DNA of 64,000 nt from Flavobacterium sp. Root935 (GCF_001429295.1 NZ_LMJL01000010.1:613153-677152); one strand, 5' to 3'. Numbered from the stretch's first letter, positions 1-9,423 are shown. The notes: generated by a model from the letters alone, not told the origin. Numbers and translations: made by a program.

Positions 1-23
1 AATTACAGTTAAACTAGATTGTT

Positions 24-31
24 TATATTTG
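24..31 (+). promoter_or_regulatory. -7 promoter element of ubiE
   Basis: The octamer TATATTTG matches the Bacteroidota -7 consensus TAnnTTTG and ends 14 bases before the ubiE start codon, so the leader would be very short. The window begins too close to judge a -33 element. Confidence 0.55.
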
Positions 32-45
32 CCTAAATAAAAAAA

Positions 46-777
46 ATGTCTGAAAAAATAACTCCGTATAAAGACTCTTCTTTAGGTAAAAAAGAGCAAG
101 TAACCCAAATGTTTGACACCATTTCTGGGAATTACGACAATTTAAACCGTGTCATTTCATTTGGAATTGATGTAAAATGGCGTAAAAAAGTATTGAAAAT
201 AGTCTCAGACAAAAAACCAAAAGTTATTCTGGACATTGCAACAGGAACTGGCGATTTGGCTATTTTACTTGCACAGACTAATGCTGATAAAATTATTGGT
301 TTAGACATTTCTGAAGGAATGCTGGAAGTTGGAAAAAAGAAAGTTGCAGAAAAAAATCTTTCTAATATTATTGAATTAGTTTTAGGCGATTCTGAAAACA
401 TGCCTTTTGAGGATAATTATTTTGACGCTATTACGGTAAGTTTTGGTGTTAGAAATTTTGAAAACCTTGAAAAAGGTTTTGGAGAAATCTTAAGAGTTCT
501 AAAACCAAATGGTGTTTTTGTTATATTAGAAACTTCTGTTCCAGATAAGTTCCCTTATAAACAAGGTTATAATTTTTATAGTAAAAATATACTTCCGTTA
601 ATCGGGAAATTATTTTCTAAAGACAATGATGCCTATGGTTATTTATCTGAATCTGCTGCTGCTTTTCCTTATGGAGAAGCGTTAAACAATATTTTGAGAA
701 AAACTGGGTTTATAGATGTTGTGGCAATGCCTCAAACTTTTGGTGTCGCAACGATTTATTCTGCATCTAAAAAATAG
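46..777 (+). CDS. ubiE: Demethylmenaquinone methyltransferase
   Basis: A SAM-dependent C-methyltransferase of 243 aa that makes the last step of menaquinone synthesis, demethylmenaquinone to menaquinone; flavobacteria use menaquinone for respiration. The family N-terminal region [12 protein letters not shown] lies at residues 29-40, the SAM motif [10 protein letters not shown] at 62-70, and VRNF at 135-138. Length is normal for UbiE/MenG. The ATG follows a -7 element by only 14 bases. porT starts one base after the stop codon, so the two are probably co-transcribed. The call as menG is equivalent; confidence in the family is high. Confidence 0.95.
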   Translation: MSEKITPYKDSSLGKKEQVTQMFDTISGNYDNLNRVISFGIDVKWRKKVLKIVSDKKPKVILDIATGTGDLAILLAQTNADKIIGLDISEGMLEVGKKKVAEKNLSNIIELVLGDSENMPFEDNYFDAITVSFGVRNFENLEKGFGEILRVLKPNGVFVILETSVPDKFPYKQGYNFYSKNILPLIGKLFSKDNDAYGYLSESAAAFPYGEALNNILRKTGFIDVVAMPQTFGVATIYSASKK

Positions 778-778
778 T

Positions 779-1489
779 ATGAAAAAAGCTGTAATCTTAT
801 TTTTATTGGTCTTCGCGACAAAAGGGTATTCTCAATTTGCTAAAAACATGTTTAGCAAAGACCCTATTATTAATCTTGAAAACTGGCAAAAGCAGCGTGT
901 CTACTTTGGCTATTATTTAGGTTTTAATAGTTTTGACTTTAAATTTGATTACAAAACTCCTGTACAAGCTGATATTCAGGTAAAAAAAACTACTGGTTTT
1001 AATGTGGGTGTTGTTGCCGATTTAAGATTACAGGAATATATTAATCTGCGTTTTGAACCAGGATTGTATTATACAAAACGTGATTTATATTTTCCTGGCG
1101 TAGGAACTTCAGAAAATGATTATTTGAGAGAAGTAAATAGTACTTATATTCACTTTCCTTTATTATTAAAATTCTCTGCTTTGCGTACAGGAAACATTCG
1201 TCCTTACTTAGTTGGCGGTATGTCTACAACTTTAAATTTATCGAGTAATTCTAAATCTAAAGACGATAACTTTCAGCAGAAATTTAGAGTTAAACAATGG
1301 ACCGCTGCTTATGAATTAGGTGTAGGAATTGATATTTTTACTGAATACTTTATTTTCTCGCCTTCTGTAAGAGGAATGTTTGGTATAACCGACGAACTTA
1401 TCAGAGATAATACTGCAGATAGTCCGTGGACTGGAAATATTGATTCAATGAAATCTAGAGCAATTTTAATAAATTTCACTTTTCATTAA
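779..1489 (+). CDS. porT: PorT-like outer membrane beta-barrel protein of the type IX secretion system
   Basis: Read from the ATG at 779, which gives 236 aa with a clean signal peptide (MKKAVILFLLVFATKGYSQ); an in-frame start further upstream would overlap ubiE and hide the signal. The mature part has the alternating pattern of a small beta-barrel and ends in an aromatic-containing strand (INFTFH). PorT is required for type IX secretion and gliding in Bacteroidota, acting at the outer membrane. From memory, porT next to the ubiE/menG gene is a recurrent arrangement in this phylum, and that context supports the call over a generic porin-family protein. Homology was judged by eye. Confidence 0.8.
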   Translation: MKKAVILFLLVFATKGYSQFAKNMFSKDPIINLENWQKQRVYFGYYLGFNSFDFKFDYKTPVQADIQVKKTTGFNVGVVADLRLQEYINLRFEPGLYYTKRDLYFPGVGTSENDYLREVNSTYIHFPLLLKFSALRTGNIRPYLVGGMSTTLNLSSNSKSKDDNFQQKFRVKQWTAAYELGVGIDIFTEYFIFSPSVRGMFGITDELIRDNTADSPWTGNIDSMKSRAILINFTFH

Positions 1490-1498
1490 AACAAAAAT

Positions 1499-2227
1499 CT
1501 AACTATTTCGTTTAAATTCACTAAGAATAATTGCTGTTGCAGTAGCTACATTTAAACTTTCGGTTTTTTGCAGCTCTCCAAATCTAGGAATTGTTAGACG
1601 AGTTGTAACTACTTTCTCAATCTCTTCTGAAATACCGTTAGCTTCGTTACCCATAATAATGATGCCGTCTTGAGGTAATTCTGATTGATAGATATTTGCG
1701 CCGACCATAAAAGTTCCAAAAACGGGCAGTTTAGTTTGAGCAAGGAAAGATTTTAAATCAACGTAATTTATATTTACCCTAGTAATGGAGCCCATTGTTG
1801 CTTGTACTACTTTCGGATTATAAATATCTACTGTTTCTTTAGAACAAATTACTTGTTTAATGCCAAACCAATCGCAGAGACGTAAAATAGTTCCTAAATT
1901 TCCAGGATCTCTAATATCGTCTAAAGCCAAAATTAAGCCCGAATCAATTATTTGCTTTTCGGCAGGAATTTTGAAAACACCCAGACAAGAATTTGGAGTT
2001 GTTAAAGCACTTATTTTTTTTAGTTCTTGTTCATTAATAAGAGTTCGTTTAGAAGATTGAACCTCTTCAAAATCATTTAATGTAGTGTATAAATGTTCTA
2101 ATTCAAAATTGGATTGCAGAAATTCTTGAATTACTTTTACTCCTTCAGCAAAAAATAATTGATTAGCAAAACGCTGCTTTTTTTGATGTAAACTTGAGAT
2201 AAGCTTTATTTGGTTTTTACTAACCAT
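1499..2227 (-). CDS. TrmH/SpoU family RNA 2'-O-methyltransferase
   Basis: The chosen start is the ATG at 2227 (MVSKNQIKLI), giving 242 aa. The longer frame to 2419 would run through the divergent neighbour and adds residues unlike the family. The three SPOUT signatures are present: DPGNLGTILRL at 107-117, IIMGNEANGIS at 190-200 and ESLNVATATAI at 223-233. The N-terminal part resembles the substrate-binding domain of rRNA methyltransferases such as RlmB. It methylates ribose in rRNA or tRNA; the exact nucleotide cannot be told from sequence. It is transcribed away from the TamL-like gene, with 37 bases between the two start codons. Confidence 0.88.
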   Translation of the reverse strand: MVSKNQIKLISSLHQKKQRFANQLFFAEGVKVIQEFLQSNFELEHLYTTLNDFEEVQSSKRTLINEQELKKISALTTPNSCLGVFKIPAEKQIIDSGLILALDDIRDPGNLGTILRLCDWFGIKQVICSKETVDIYNPKVVQATMGSITRVNINYVDLKSFLAQTKLPVFGTFMVGANIYQSELPQDGIIIMGNEANGISEEIEKVVTTRLTIPRFGELQKTESLNVATATAIILSEFKRNS

Positions 2228-2236
2228 AAAATAATG

Positions 2237-2244
2237 TACTTTTG
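2237..2244 (+). promoter_or_regulatory. -7 element of the TamL-like gene in the 37-base divergent spacer
   Basis: TACTTTTG fits TAnnTTTG and ends 20 bases before the TTG start at 2265. No convincing -33 TTG lies at the usual 17-23 base spacing. Confidence 0.45.
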
Positions 2245-2264
2245 AATTAAATATTAAAAAACAC

Positions 2265-4838
2265 TTGAAAAATAATTCCACAAAAATAATAGCATTTCTT
2301 CTAATTGCAATACTTATTTGCGCTTGTAATGCCGTAAAAAGAGTTCCCGATGGAAAAAACCTTCTTGTAAAAAACAATATTATAGTAAATGGCAAATCTT
2401 CAAACGACGAAATTGCCACAAATCAAATGTATCAAAAACCTAATGGTAAACTATTGGGTTACAAACTTCGATTGAATTTATACAATTTAGCCAATTTAAA
2501 TCCAGACTCAACTTACCAGGCAAAATTCAAAAACAATCCTGGCAAATATGAGCGTATGTCTAAAATATTATCTGCAAAACAAGTAGATCGTCTGGGACAG
2601 TCTTTTTATTACAAAGGAATTCATGAGTTTTTAAAAAATACTGGCGAACCTCCTGTAATTATTGATACTTCTAAAACTAAAAAATCATTGCTTCGTTTGA
2701 AATTCTATTATTTCAATAATGGTTATTTTAATGTGAAGACTGATTATACTATTGATACAGTTGGACGAAAAAGAGCCGCAATTAATTATAACATCACTAC
2801 TGGTCCTGCTTATAAGCTGGATACAATCAAAAGTAATATATTGACACCTGCACTAGATTCATTATACAAAACAAATAATGAACCTTCTTTGTTAAAATCT
2901 GGCAATCAATACAAAACTACAGATTTTGAAGATGAAAAAAATCGTATTACAACATATTTCAGGAATCATGGTGCATATTACTTTCAGCCCACTTACGTAA
3001 CTTTTGATATTGATACCATTGGTAAAAAGAATAAAGCTGATGTTACTTTAAATATTACTAATAATGTTATTCAAGGAAGAGATTCAAGCCGTACTGAACC
3101 TTTCAAACTATACACTATTAGCGACGTTAATATTTACACCGATTATTCTGCCGCAAATTCAAAGAAAAAACCAACCGACAGCACAACATACAATAATTTC
3201 AATCTTTACAGTTACAACAAACTTAAGTACAAGCCTCGTGCCATAACTGATGCTATTTTTATAACCAAAGGAAGTACTTTCGCAGATTTTAGAACTACCC
3301 TTTCTTCTCGTTATTTAAATAATTTAAAGATTTTTAATTATCCTTCAATACAATATGAAGTAGACAAAAGAGATTCTACTGCTCAATCTCTTATTGCTAA
3401 TGTTTATTTAACGCCTAGAAAAAAATATAGTTTTGGGGCAACTTTCGACGTAACACATTCTAACATTCAAGATTTTGGAATTGGAGCAAGTGTTTCTGAA
3501 ACCATACGAAATGTATTTAATCGTGCCGAAACCTTAGAAATTTCTGCCCGTTTAAATATTGGTTCTTCAAGAGATATGGCAAATCCGAATAACAATTTCT
3601 TCAATGTTTCCGAATATGGTTTGGATCTTAAATTGAACTTTCCGAGAATTTTACTGCCTTTTGGAACTGAAAAAATCATTCCTAAAAGTATGATTCCGTC
3701 GACCTCTATTACTTCTGGTTTTTCAAAACAGCGGAATATTGGTTTAGATAAAGAGAATTTTACTGGAGGTATTGCTTATAATTGGTCGCCAAAACGTCAT
3801 AACACTGCAAAATTAGAATTATTGAATGCACAGTTTGTTCGTAATTTAAATCCTGGCAATTATTTTAATGTCTATACATCTTCTTATAATGATTTGAATA
3901 ATATTGGAAAAGATTACAATATTAACCCACTTAACTGGGGAGAAACAACAGAAGAGCAAAATAGAAAAGACCTAACGATACCTAATGGAACTACAGGTTT
4001 TACCAATGACGTTTTAACCAATCAAACAGCTTTACTGCCTGGAAATCCGGAATATAAAGAGGTACAAAGTATTGAAGAGCGCCGCATTAGGCTGACAGAA
4101 AATGATTTTATTTTGGCTACAAGTTATTCTTTCACTAAAACAACCAAAAAAGATTTAGCAGATAATAACTTCTATCAATTTAGAACAAAAATAGAATCGG
4201 CAGGAACATTATTATCTGCGATTTCAAGCATAGGAAATCTACCTAAAAATGCAAGAGGTAATTATGAGATATTCAACTTAGAATACTCAGAGTATATCAA
4301 AACCGAATTTGATTACATTAAACACTGGGATTTCGGAAAAGAAAAAGTGCTTGCTGTAAGAAGCTTTTTCGGAATTGCAATTCCTTTTGGAAATTCAAAT
4401 TATATTCCATTTTCACGAAGTTATTATGGCGGAGGTTCAAATGACAACCGTGCATGGCAGCCTTATGCTTTAGGACCTGGAAGCACAAATGCTGTAAATG
4501 ACTTTAATGAGGCAAATATGAAAATTGCAATGAGTGCAGAATTTCGTTTCAAAATTGCCGGAGATGTAAAGGGAGCGATCTTTGCAGATGCTGGAAATAT
4601 CTGGAATGTGCTCGATAATGTTACTGATGAGAAAGCAAAATTTGACAACTTAAACGATTTAGAAGAAATTGCTTTAGGTACAGGATTTGGTTTAAGATAC
4701 GATTTAAGCTTTTTTGTTATTCGTTTAGATTTAGGCTTTAAGACTTATAATCCGGCACATGAGAAGGGAGATCGATGGTTTAAAGAATATAATTTTGGAC
4801 ACTCGGTTTTAAATTTTGGTATAAATTATCCGTTCTAA
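2265..4838 (+). CDS. BamA/TamA-family outer membrane assembly protein, TamL-like lipoprotein
   Basis: An 857-aa Omp85-superfamily protein. It starts with TTG; no ATG nearby keeps the N-terminal signal, which ends in a lipobox-like ICAC with the candidate lipidated Cys at 21. POTRA-like repeats fill roughly residues 30-380, and a 16-strand-type barrel follows. The Omp85 C-terminal elements are visible: GSNDNRAWQPYALGPG near 730, and a final strand ending in NYPF. Bacteroidota have lipidated TamA homologues named TamL that work with TamB in outer membrane protein assembly; the signal and length fit. No tamB is adjacent here. BamA itself is less likely because of the lipobox. Confidence 0.82.
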   Translation: MKNNSTKIIAFLLIAILICACNAVKRVPDGKNLLVKNNIIVNGKSSNDEIATNQMYQKPNGKLLGYKLRLNLYNLANLNPDSTYQAKFKNNPGKYERMSKILSAKQVDRLGQSFYYKGIHEFLKNTGEPPVIIDTSKTKKSLLRLKFYYFNNGYFNVKTDYTIDTVGRKRAAINYNITTGPAYKLDTIKSNILTPALDSLYKTNNEPSLLKSGNQYKTTDFEDEKNRITTYFRNHGAYYFQPTYVTFDIDTIGKKNKADVTLNITNNVIQGRDSSRTEPFKLYTISDVNIYTDYSAANSKKKPTDSTTYNNFNLYSYNKLKYKPRAITDAIFITKGSTFADFRTTLSSRYLNNLKIFNYPSIQYEVDKRDSTAQSLIANVYLTPRKKYSFGATFDVTHSNIQDFGIGASVSETIRNVFNRAETLEISARLNIGSSRDMANPNNNFFNVSEYGLDLKLNFPRILLPFGTEKIIPKSMIPSTSITSGFSKQRNIGLDKENFTGGIAYNWSPKRHNTAKLELLNAQFVRNLNPGNYFNVYTSSYNDLNNIGKDYNINPLNWGETTEEQNRKDLTIPNGTTGFTNDVLTNQTALLPGNPEYKEVQSIEERRIRLTENDFILATSYSFTKTTKKDLADNNFYQFRTKIESAGTLLSAISSIGNLPKNARGNYEIFNLEYSEYIKTEFDYIKHWDFGKEKVLAVRSFFGIAIPFGNSNYIPFSRSYYGGGSNDNRAWQPYALGPGSTNAVNDFNEANMKIAMSAEFRFKIAGDVKGAIFADAGNIWNVLDNVTDEKAKFDNLNDLEEIALGTGFGLRYDLSFFVIRLDLGFKTYNPAHEKGDRWFKEYNFGHSVLNFGINYPF

Positions 4839-4852
4839 TGCTAATTAATTCT

Positions 4853-4860
4853 TATTTTTG
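4853..4860 (+). promoter_or_regulatory. -7 element of the aldolase gene
   Basis: TATTTTTG matches TAnnTTTG, 38 bases before the aldolase ATG and just after the stop of the TamL-like gene. It suggests the aldolase has its own promoter. No -33 element at normal spacing was seen. Confidence 0.5.
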
Positions 4861-4898
4861 CAACCTAAAAACTAAAAACAACTATAAAAAAAATTACA

Positions 4899-5966
4899 AT
4901 GGCACACAATATTAAACCCGGAGTAGCTACAGGAGATCAAGTTCAGGAGATTTTTAATTATGCGAAAGAAAAAGGATTTGCTTTACCTGCAGTAAACGTT
5001 ACAGGATCTAGTACAATTAATGGAGTTCTAGAAACTGCAGCAAAATTAAATGCACCGGTTATCATTCAATTTTCTAACGGAGGAGCACAATTCAACGCTG
5101 GAAAAGGATTATCAAATGCAGGCGAAAAAGCAGCAATCGCTGGTGGTATCGCTGGAGCAAAACACATTCACACTTTAGCAGAAGCTTACGGTGCAACTGT
5201 AATTTTACATACTGACCACTGTGCAAAAAAATTATTACCTTGGATCGATGGTTTATTAGATGCTTCTGAAAAACACTTTGCAGAAACAGGAAAACCATTA
5301 TTCAGTTCTCACATGATCGATTTGTCTGAGGAGCCAATCGAAGAAAACATAGAGATCTGTAAAGAATATTTAGCAAGAATGAGCAAAATGGGCATGACAT
5401 TGGAAATCGAACTTGGTATTACAGGTGGAGAAGAAGATGGTGTAGACAACTCTGATGTTGACAGCTCAAAATTATATACACAACCAGAAGAAGTAGCTTA
5501 TGCTTACGAAGAATTATCTAAAGTAAGTCCTAAATTTACAATTGCTGCTGCTTTTGGAAACGTTCACGGTGTTTACAAACCAGGAAACGTAAAATTAACT
5601 CCAAAAATCTTAAAAAATTCTCAAGATTTCGTACAAAAGAAATTCAACACTGGACACAACCCAGTAGATTTCGTTTTCCACGGAGGTTCAGGTTCTACAC
5701 TTGAAGAAATCAGAGAAGGAATTAGCTACGGAGTTATCAAAATGAACATCGATACAGATTTACAGTTTGCATACACTGAAGGAATCCGTGATTATATGGT
5801 TAAAAACCTTGACTATTTAAAATCTCAAATTGGAAACCCAGAAGGTGCTGATGCTCCTAACAAAAAATATTATGACCCAAGAAGATGGGTTCGTGAAAGC
5901 GAAGTAACATTCAACGCAAGACTTGAACAAGCTTTTGCTGATTTAAATAATGTGAATACACTATAA
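4899..5966 (+). CDS. fbaA: Class II fructose-bisphosphate aldolase
   Basis: A cytoplasmic zinc-dependent aldolase of 355 aa, splitting fructose 1,6-bisphosphate into DHAP and glyceraldehyde 3-phosphate in glycolysis and running in reverse in gluconeogenesis. Class II signatures are clear: HTDHC at 104-108 with the catalytic Asp and a zinc His, GNVHGVYKPG near 220, FHGGSGST near 260 and NIDTDLQ further on. The length is that of the class IIA E. coli-like form. The next gene, accD, is on the same strand but is separated by a large inverted repeat that may end transcription. Confidence 0.97.
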   Translation: MAHNIKPGVATGDQVQEIFNYAKEKGFALPAVNVTGSSTINGVLETAAKLNAPVIIQFSNGGAQFNAGKGLSNAGEKAAIAGGIAGAKHIHTLAEAYGATVILHTDHCAKKLLPWIDGLLDASEKHFAETGKPLFSSHMIDLSEEPIEENIEICKEYLARMSKMGMTLEIELGITGGEEDGVDNSDVDSSKLYTQPEEVAYAYEELSKVSPKFTIAAAFGNVHGVYKPGNVKLTPKILKNSQDFVQKKFNTGHNPVDFVFHGGSGSTLEEIREGISYGVIKMNIDTDLQFAYTEGIRDYMVKNLDYLKSQIGNPEGADAPNKKYYDPRRWVRESEVTFNARLEQAFADLNNVNTL

Positions 5967-5970
5967 TAAA

Positions 5971-6025
5971 AAAGTTTAAAGTTTCAGGTTTCAGGTTTAG
6001 CAACTTTAAACTTTAAACCTGAAAC
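5971..6025 (+). repeat. Intergenic repeat with two alternative hairpins, also the probable terminator of the aldolase gene
   Basis: A 13-bp perfect inverted repeat pairs 5971-5983 (AAAGTTTAAAGTT) with 6002-6014. A competing 11-bp pairing joins 5981-5991 (GTTTCAGGTTT) to 6015-6025. The left side also carries the direct repeat GTTTCAG-GTTTCAG. The A-rich tail at 6026-6033 makes it best suited to ending transcription from the right, but it could act in both directions. The pattern resembles dispersed intergenic repeats I recall from Flavobacterium genomes; this was not checked. Confidence 0.6.
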
Positions 6026-6041
6026 AAAAAAAACATTCAAT

Positions 6042-6896
6042 ATGGCTTGGTTTAAAAGACAAGAAAAAGGGATTACGACCGCTACAGAAGATAAGATGGA
6101 CGTTCCGAAAGGATTGTGGTACAAATCTCCTACTGGAAAAATTATTGATGCTGACGAATTAGCTCGTAACTTATTCGTAAGCCCTGAAGATGATTTTCAC
6201 GTTCGAATTGGAAGCGCAACCTATTTTGAAATTTTATTCGACAACAACGAATTTGTTGAGTTAGATAAAAACATGACATCAAAAGATCCTTTGCATTTTG
6301 TGGATACAAAAAAATATGCAGAGAGATTAAAAGATGTAATGGAAAAAACTCATCTTAAAGACGCTGTGCGTACGGGAGTAGGAAAATCTAAAGGAAGAGA
6401 ACTTGTAATCTGCTGTATGGATTTTGCCTTTATTGGTGGATCTATGGGAGCTGTTGTAGGTGAAAAAATTGCAAGAGGTATTGATCACGCGATCAAAAAC
6501 AAACTGCCTTTTGTTATGATTTCTAAATCTGGTGGAGCTCGTATGATGGAAGCTGCTTATTCTTTAATGCAATTAGCTAAAACTTCTGTAAAACTAGCTC
6601 AATTAGCTGAAGCTAAATTACCTTATATCTCTCTTTGTACAGATCCAACAACTGGAGGAACAACTGCATCTTACGCTATGTTAGGAGACATTAATATCTC
6701 TGAACCAGGCGCTTTGATTGGCTTTGCTGGCCCACGTGTTGTTCGTGATACTACTGGAAAAGATTTACCAGAAGGTTTCCAAACTGCTGAGTTTCTTTTA
6801 GAGCACGGTTTCTTAGACTTTATCACGCCAAGAAAAGAATTGAAAGATAAGATCAACTTATATATCGATTTGATTCAAAACAATGATATTAGATAG
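6042..6896 (+). CDS. accD: Acetyl-CoA carboxylase carboxyltransferase subunit beta, zinc-ribbon cysteines absent
   Basis: The beta subunit of the carboxyltransferase (284 aa), which with AccA moves the carboxyl group from biotin to acetyl-CoA to form malonyl-CoA for fatty acid synthesis. The crotonase-fold core is well preserved: [22 protein letters not shown], and the oxyanion-type stretch [14 protein letters not shown]. The N-terminal segment aligns with the E. coli zinc ribbon, but all four Cys positions are replaced (Ser29, Gly32, Ser47, Asp50), while the flanking W26, L40, N43 and H53 positions are kept. The rest looks intact, so this is a substitution rather than decay. The partner accA is not in the window. 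Confidence 0.95.
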   Translation: MAWFKRQEKGITTATEDKMDVPKGLWYKSPTGKIIDADELARNLFVSPEDDFHVRIGSATYFEILFDNNEFVELDKNMTSKDPLHFVDTKKYAERLKDVMEKTHLKDAVRTGVGKSKGRELVICCMDFAFIGGSMGAVVGEKIARGIDHAIKNKLPFVMISKSGGARMMEAAYSLMQLAKTSVKLAQLAEAKLPYISLCTDPTTGGTTASYAMLGDINISEPGALIGFAGPRVVRDTTGKDLPEGFQTAEFLLEHGFLDFITPRKELKDKINLYIDLIQNNDIR

Positions 6897-6918
6897 TTTT
6901 TGAACTATTCAAAATAGA

Positions 6919-6952
6919 AAAATCCCAAGAAATTGCTTCTTGGGATTTTTTT
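6919..6952 (+). terminator. Intrinsic terminator of accD
   Basis: An 11-bp perfect stem, AATCCCAAGAA (6921-6931) with TTCTTGGGATT (6937-6947), a 5-base loop and a following T-run. Confidence 0.85.
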
Positions 6953-7067
6953 ATATCTACTGATGTGTCGTTCCTACAGAACTTTTTTACTGAATAAATT
7001 CACCATAAACATGACATTGAATAGCAATCCTAAAATCCTTCTTCTTTGAAAAAACAAAAAAATTAAA

Positions 7068-7955
7068 TCATCCCGCTTTTTTCAAATCCTTTTTCAATTC
7101 CCTATCAGCAATTTTAAAAGCTAGTTTCTCACGCCAAATTGCATAGCGTTCTCTAAAAACTACTTTTATGGCGCTATCGACTGCACCATGCATAAATAAG
7201 CTCCAAACGCTTCCCATTTTTCGAGTTATTGATCTATCCCACGCACGAAGACTTAGCGAGAAAGAGCCGTCTATGTAGCGCATCCAGTGCCACATTCCGG
7301 TAGGCATGAATAGAGTGTCTCCGTGTTCTAGGAAAACCTCATAGCCTTCTACTCCTTTTAGTGCCGGAAATTTTTCAAAATCTGGATTGGCAACATCATA
7401 ATCTTCTAAAGCGTAAGTAGTATTTGGCACACAATAGAGCCTCTTTTTCCATTTATTATCGAACAAGATTATATGTTTTCTGCCACCAAAATGTGTGTGA
7501 AAGAGATGTGGTAGATCAATATCGTAATGCAGGAAAGTAATCGCCTTTGAGCCTCCAAAAAACATAGCAGGCATACTTTCTATAAAACCACCCATTAATT
7601 CTTTGGGAATTTTTACATCATTAATTAATTCAGGCCTGTGTTTAAAAAGATTAAAGAAAAAAATACGTAATTGAGTCGGCTCCCTTTTTATTAAATCGAG
7701 ATATTCACCAAATTTCATACTGGCAATAGAAGCATTAATTACTTTTGCAGGATCTGCCTTAGAATTATCAACTAGCTTTACTTCAATATCTCCTGCAATT
7801 TCTTTAAAATAATCCGTAGACCATTTTTCTCGTGCAGGCCAATCTTTGGTTAATCCTTTTATTATAAGAGGCTTTCTTTTATCTAGATAATTCTTTTTAA
7901 AATCTTCTCTAGAAATAGATTCAACTGTATCAACATTTTTTAGGATAAAGCTCAT
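7068..7955 (-). CDS. JmjC-like cupin (cupin_8) protein, putative 2-oxoglutarate-dependent oxygenase
   Basis: A 295-aa protein of the cupin-like/JmjC hydroxylase group. The Fe(II) facial triad is visible as H143-x-D145 (FLHYDID) and H223 in GMWHWMRY; PLIIKGLTKDWP at 29-40 is the typical entry motif of the family (substrate 'priest-and-victim' fold start). K160 or nearby basic residues could hold 2-oxoglutarate. Bacterial members hydroxylate protein or small-molecule substrates; the substrate here is unknown. It lies 79 bases downstream of the permease gene on the same strand and may be co-transcribed. No signal peptide is seen, so it should be cytoplasmic. Confidence 0.8.
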   Translation of the reverse strand: MSFILKNVDTVESISREDFKKNYLDKRKPLIIKGLTKDWPAREKWSTDYFKEIAGDIEVKLVDNSKADPAKVINASIASMKFGEYLDLIKREPTQLRIFFFNLFKHRPELINDVKIPKELMGGFIESMPAMFFGGSKAITFLHYDIDLPHLFHTHFGGRKHIILFDNKWKKRLYCVPNTTYALEDYDVANPDFEKFPALKGVEGYEVFLEHGDTLFMPTGMWHWMRYIDGSFSLSLRAWDRSITRKMGSVWSLFMHGAVDSAIKVVFRERYAIWREKLAFKIADRELKKDLKKAG

Positions 7956-8034
7956 TGTTTTCCGATTTAAATTATCTACACCACCACAACAATTATTCTA
8001 GTTTTAAAATTTCAGAAGCAAATACACACAATAA

Positions 8035-9282
8035 CTACATTCCAGTTCGAATAGCTTCTACGGGATCTAGATTTGCTGCAGAAATAGCAGGTAAAATTCC
8101 CGAAACTAAACCGATAAATGCCGCTAAACCAGTTCCTAAAAGAATATTTCCTAAACTCAAAACAAATTCAAAGTCAAGTAATTTAGTTAAGACTAAAGCA
8201 ATTCCCCAAACCATAAGAAGTCCAATGATTCCGCCTATAACTGATAAAATTACAGCTTCAAATAAAAACTGGAATAAGATAAATTTATTTTTTGCTCCTA
8301 ATGATTTCTGAATTCCGATAAGGTTTGTCCTTTCTTTAACAGAAACAAACATAATATTAGCAATTCCGAAACCACCAACCAAAAGCGAAAATCCACTGAT
8401 TATCCATCCAACAACATTCATTTGTCCTAGAATCCCGTCAATAAAATCAGTAAATCCAGAAAGTACATTAATAAAGAAATTATCCATTTCTCCTGCTTTC
8501 ATTCCGCGAATAGCTCGGAGTTTTTGAGCTATTTGAGCTTTATAAGCTTCCATGTCTACTCCTTTAACTGGTTTTAAAATAATTACTGGTGTCATGGCAT
8601 CAGTGTCCCCGTACATTCTGCGTAAAAAATTGGCTGGAAGATAAACCGAAGTATCATTACTATCTCCAAAAAAACCTGCTCCTTGTTTTGCCATTACACC
8701 AATGACGGTAAATCGCTGTCCGTACAAACGGATATTTTTTCCAATTGGATCACTTGAACCAAAAAGTCCTTCAGCAATATCATATCCAAGAACAATAACT
8801 GCTGTTCCAGAATTAGATTCAGATTCGTTATAAAATCTGCCTTTATCGAAACTTAATCCATCAATGTTAACCATTTCGCTTGACGATGGAACAATATTTA
8901 CATCACTAACCGTTTTAGAATCGTATTTTAAACTTTCTCTATTTACAAAAAGCTGATATCCTACTTGATCAGTATCGTTCATTGAATTTTTCAACCCTAT
9001 ATACTCATCATATTTTACATTTGGAAACTGTTCTCTTTTCCATTGTGGAATTTCAGATGGCCCAAAGCAGAATTTCATTAAATAAATCGTATTTTTATCT
9101 AAACTGCTCAAATCTTTAGAGATTTTTTTATCTAAAGAGTCAACGGCAGCCAAAACAGCAATAATTGAAAAAATACCAATTGTAACACCTAAGAGCGACA
9201 ACAAAGTACGTAATTTATTATTTCGCAAAGCGTTGATAGCAAAGCTCAGACTTTCTTTTAATAATCTTAAATAAACAAGCAT
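8035..9282 (-). CDS. MacB-type ABC transporter permease (MacB_PCD and FtsX domains)
   Basis: A 415-aa inner-membrane permease. It has one N-terminal membrane helix (about 20-45) after the conserved NALRNNKLRTLLSLLGVTIG segment, a large periplasmic MacB_PCD domain (about 50-285), and three C-terminal helices forming the FtsX domain, ending in DPVEAIRTG, the classic family tail. Such permeases pair with an ATPase and act in lipoprotein sorting, peptide or drug export or signalling by mechanotransmission. No ATPase gene is adjacent, so its partner must be encoded elsewhere. Substrate is unknown. Confidence 0.88.
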   Translation of the reverse strand: MLVYLRLLKESLSFAINALRNNKLRTLLSLLGVTIGIFSIIAVLAAVDSLDKKISKDLSSLDKNTIYLMKFCFGPSEIPQWKREQFPNVKYDEYIGLKNSMNDTDQVGYQLFVNRESLKYDSKTVSDVNIVPSSSEMVNIDGLSFDKGRFYNESESNSGTAVIVLGYDIAEGLFGSSDPIGKNIRLYGQRFTVIGVMAKQGAGFFGDSNDTSVYLPANFLRRMYGDTDAMTPVIILKPVKGVDMEAYKAQIAQKLRAIRGMKAGEMDNFFINVLSGFTDFIDGILGQMNVVGWIISGFSLLVGGFGIANIMFVSVKERTNLIGIQKSLGAKNKFILFQFLFEAVILSVIGGIIGLLMVWGIALVLTKLLDFEFVLSLGNILLGTGLAAFIGLVSGILPAISAANLDPVEAIRTGM

Positions 9283-9415
9283 ATTTTAGTATTTTTCAAT
9301 AAAGTAAAATTCAATAATTTAAAATCAAAAACCTAATAAAAGTTAACTTACTCATCAGTAGATTTTTTTAGCATTTTGTTACACTAATTTTTTTTAATAT
9401 AATATATAAAAAAAC

Positions 9416-9423
9416 TACTTTTG
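9416..9423 (+). promoter_or_regulatory. -7 element of purH
   Basis: TACTTTTG ends 24 bases before the ATG at 9448, in an A/T-rich divergent spacer. No -33 TTG at the expected spacing was seen. A purine-repressor or riboswitch-like structure was not recognised. Confidence 0.5.

Noticed and set aside
132..401. An 89-codon minus-strand frame inside ubiE
   Set aside because: Fully antisense to a secure gene, with no family features.
2228..2419. An N-terminal extension of the RNA methyltransferase
   Set aside because: The extra 64 residues are antisense to the TamL-like gene start and lie outside the family domain; the ATG at 2227 is better.
7955..8311. A 118-codon open frame on the plus strand
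   Set aside because: It is antisense to the end of the MacB-type permease, with low-complexity Ser/Thr/Pro/Lys content and no signal or motif.
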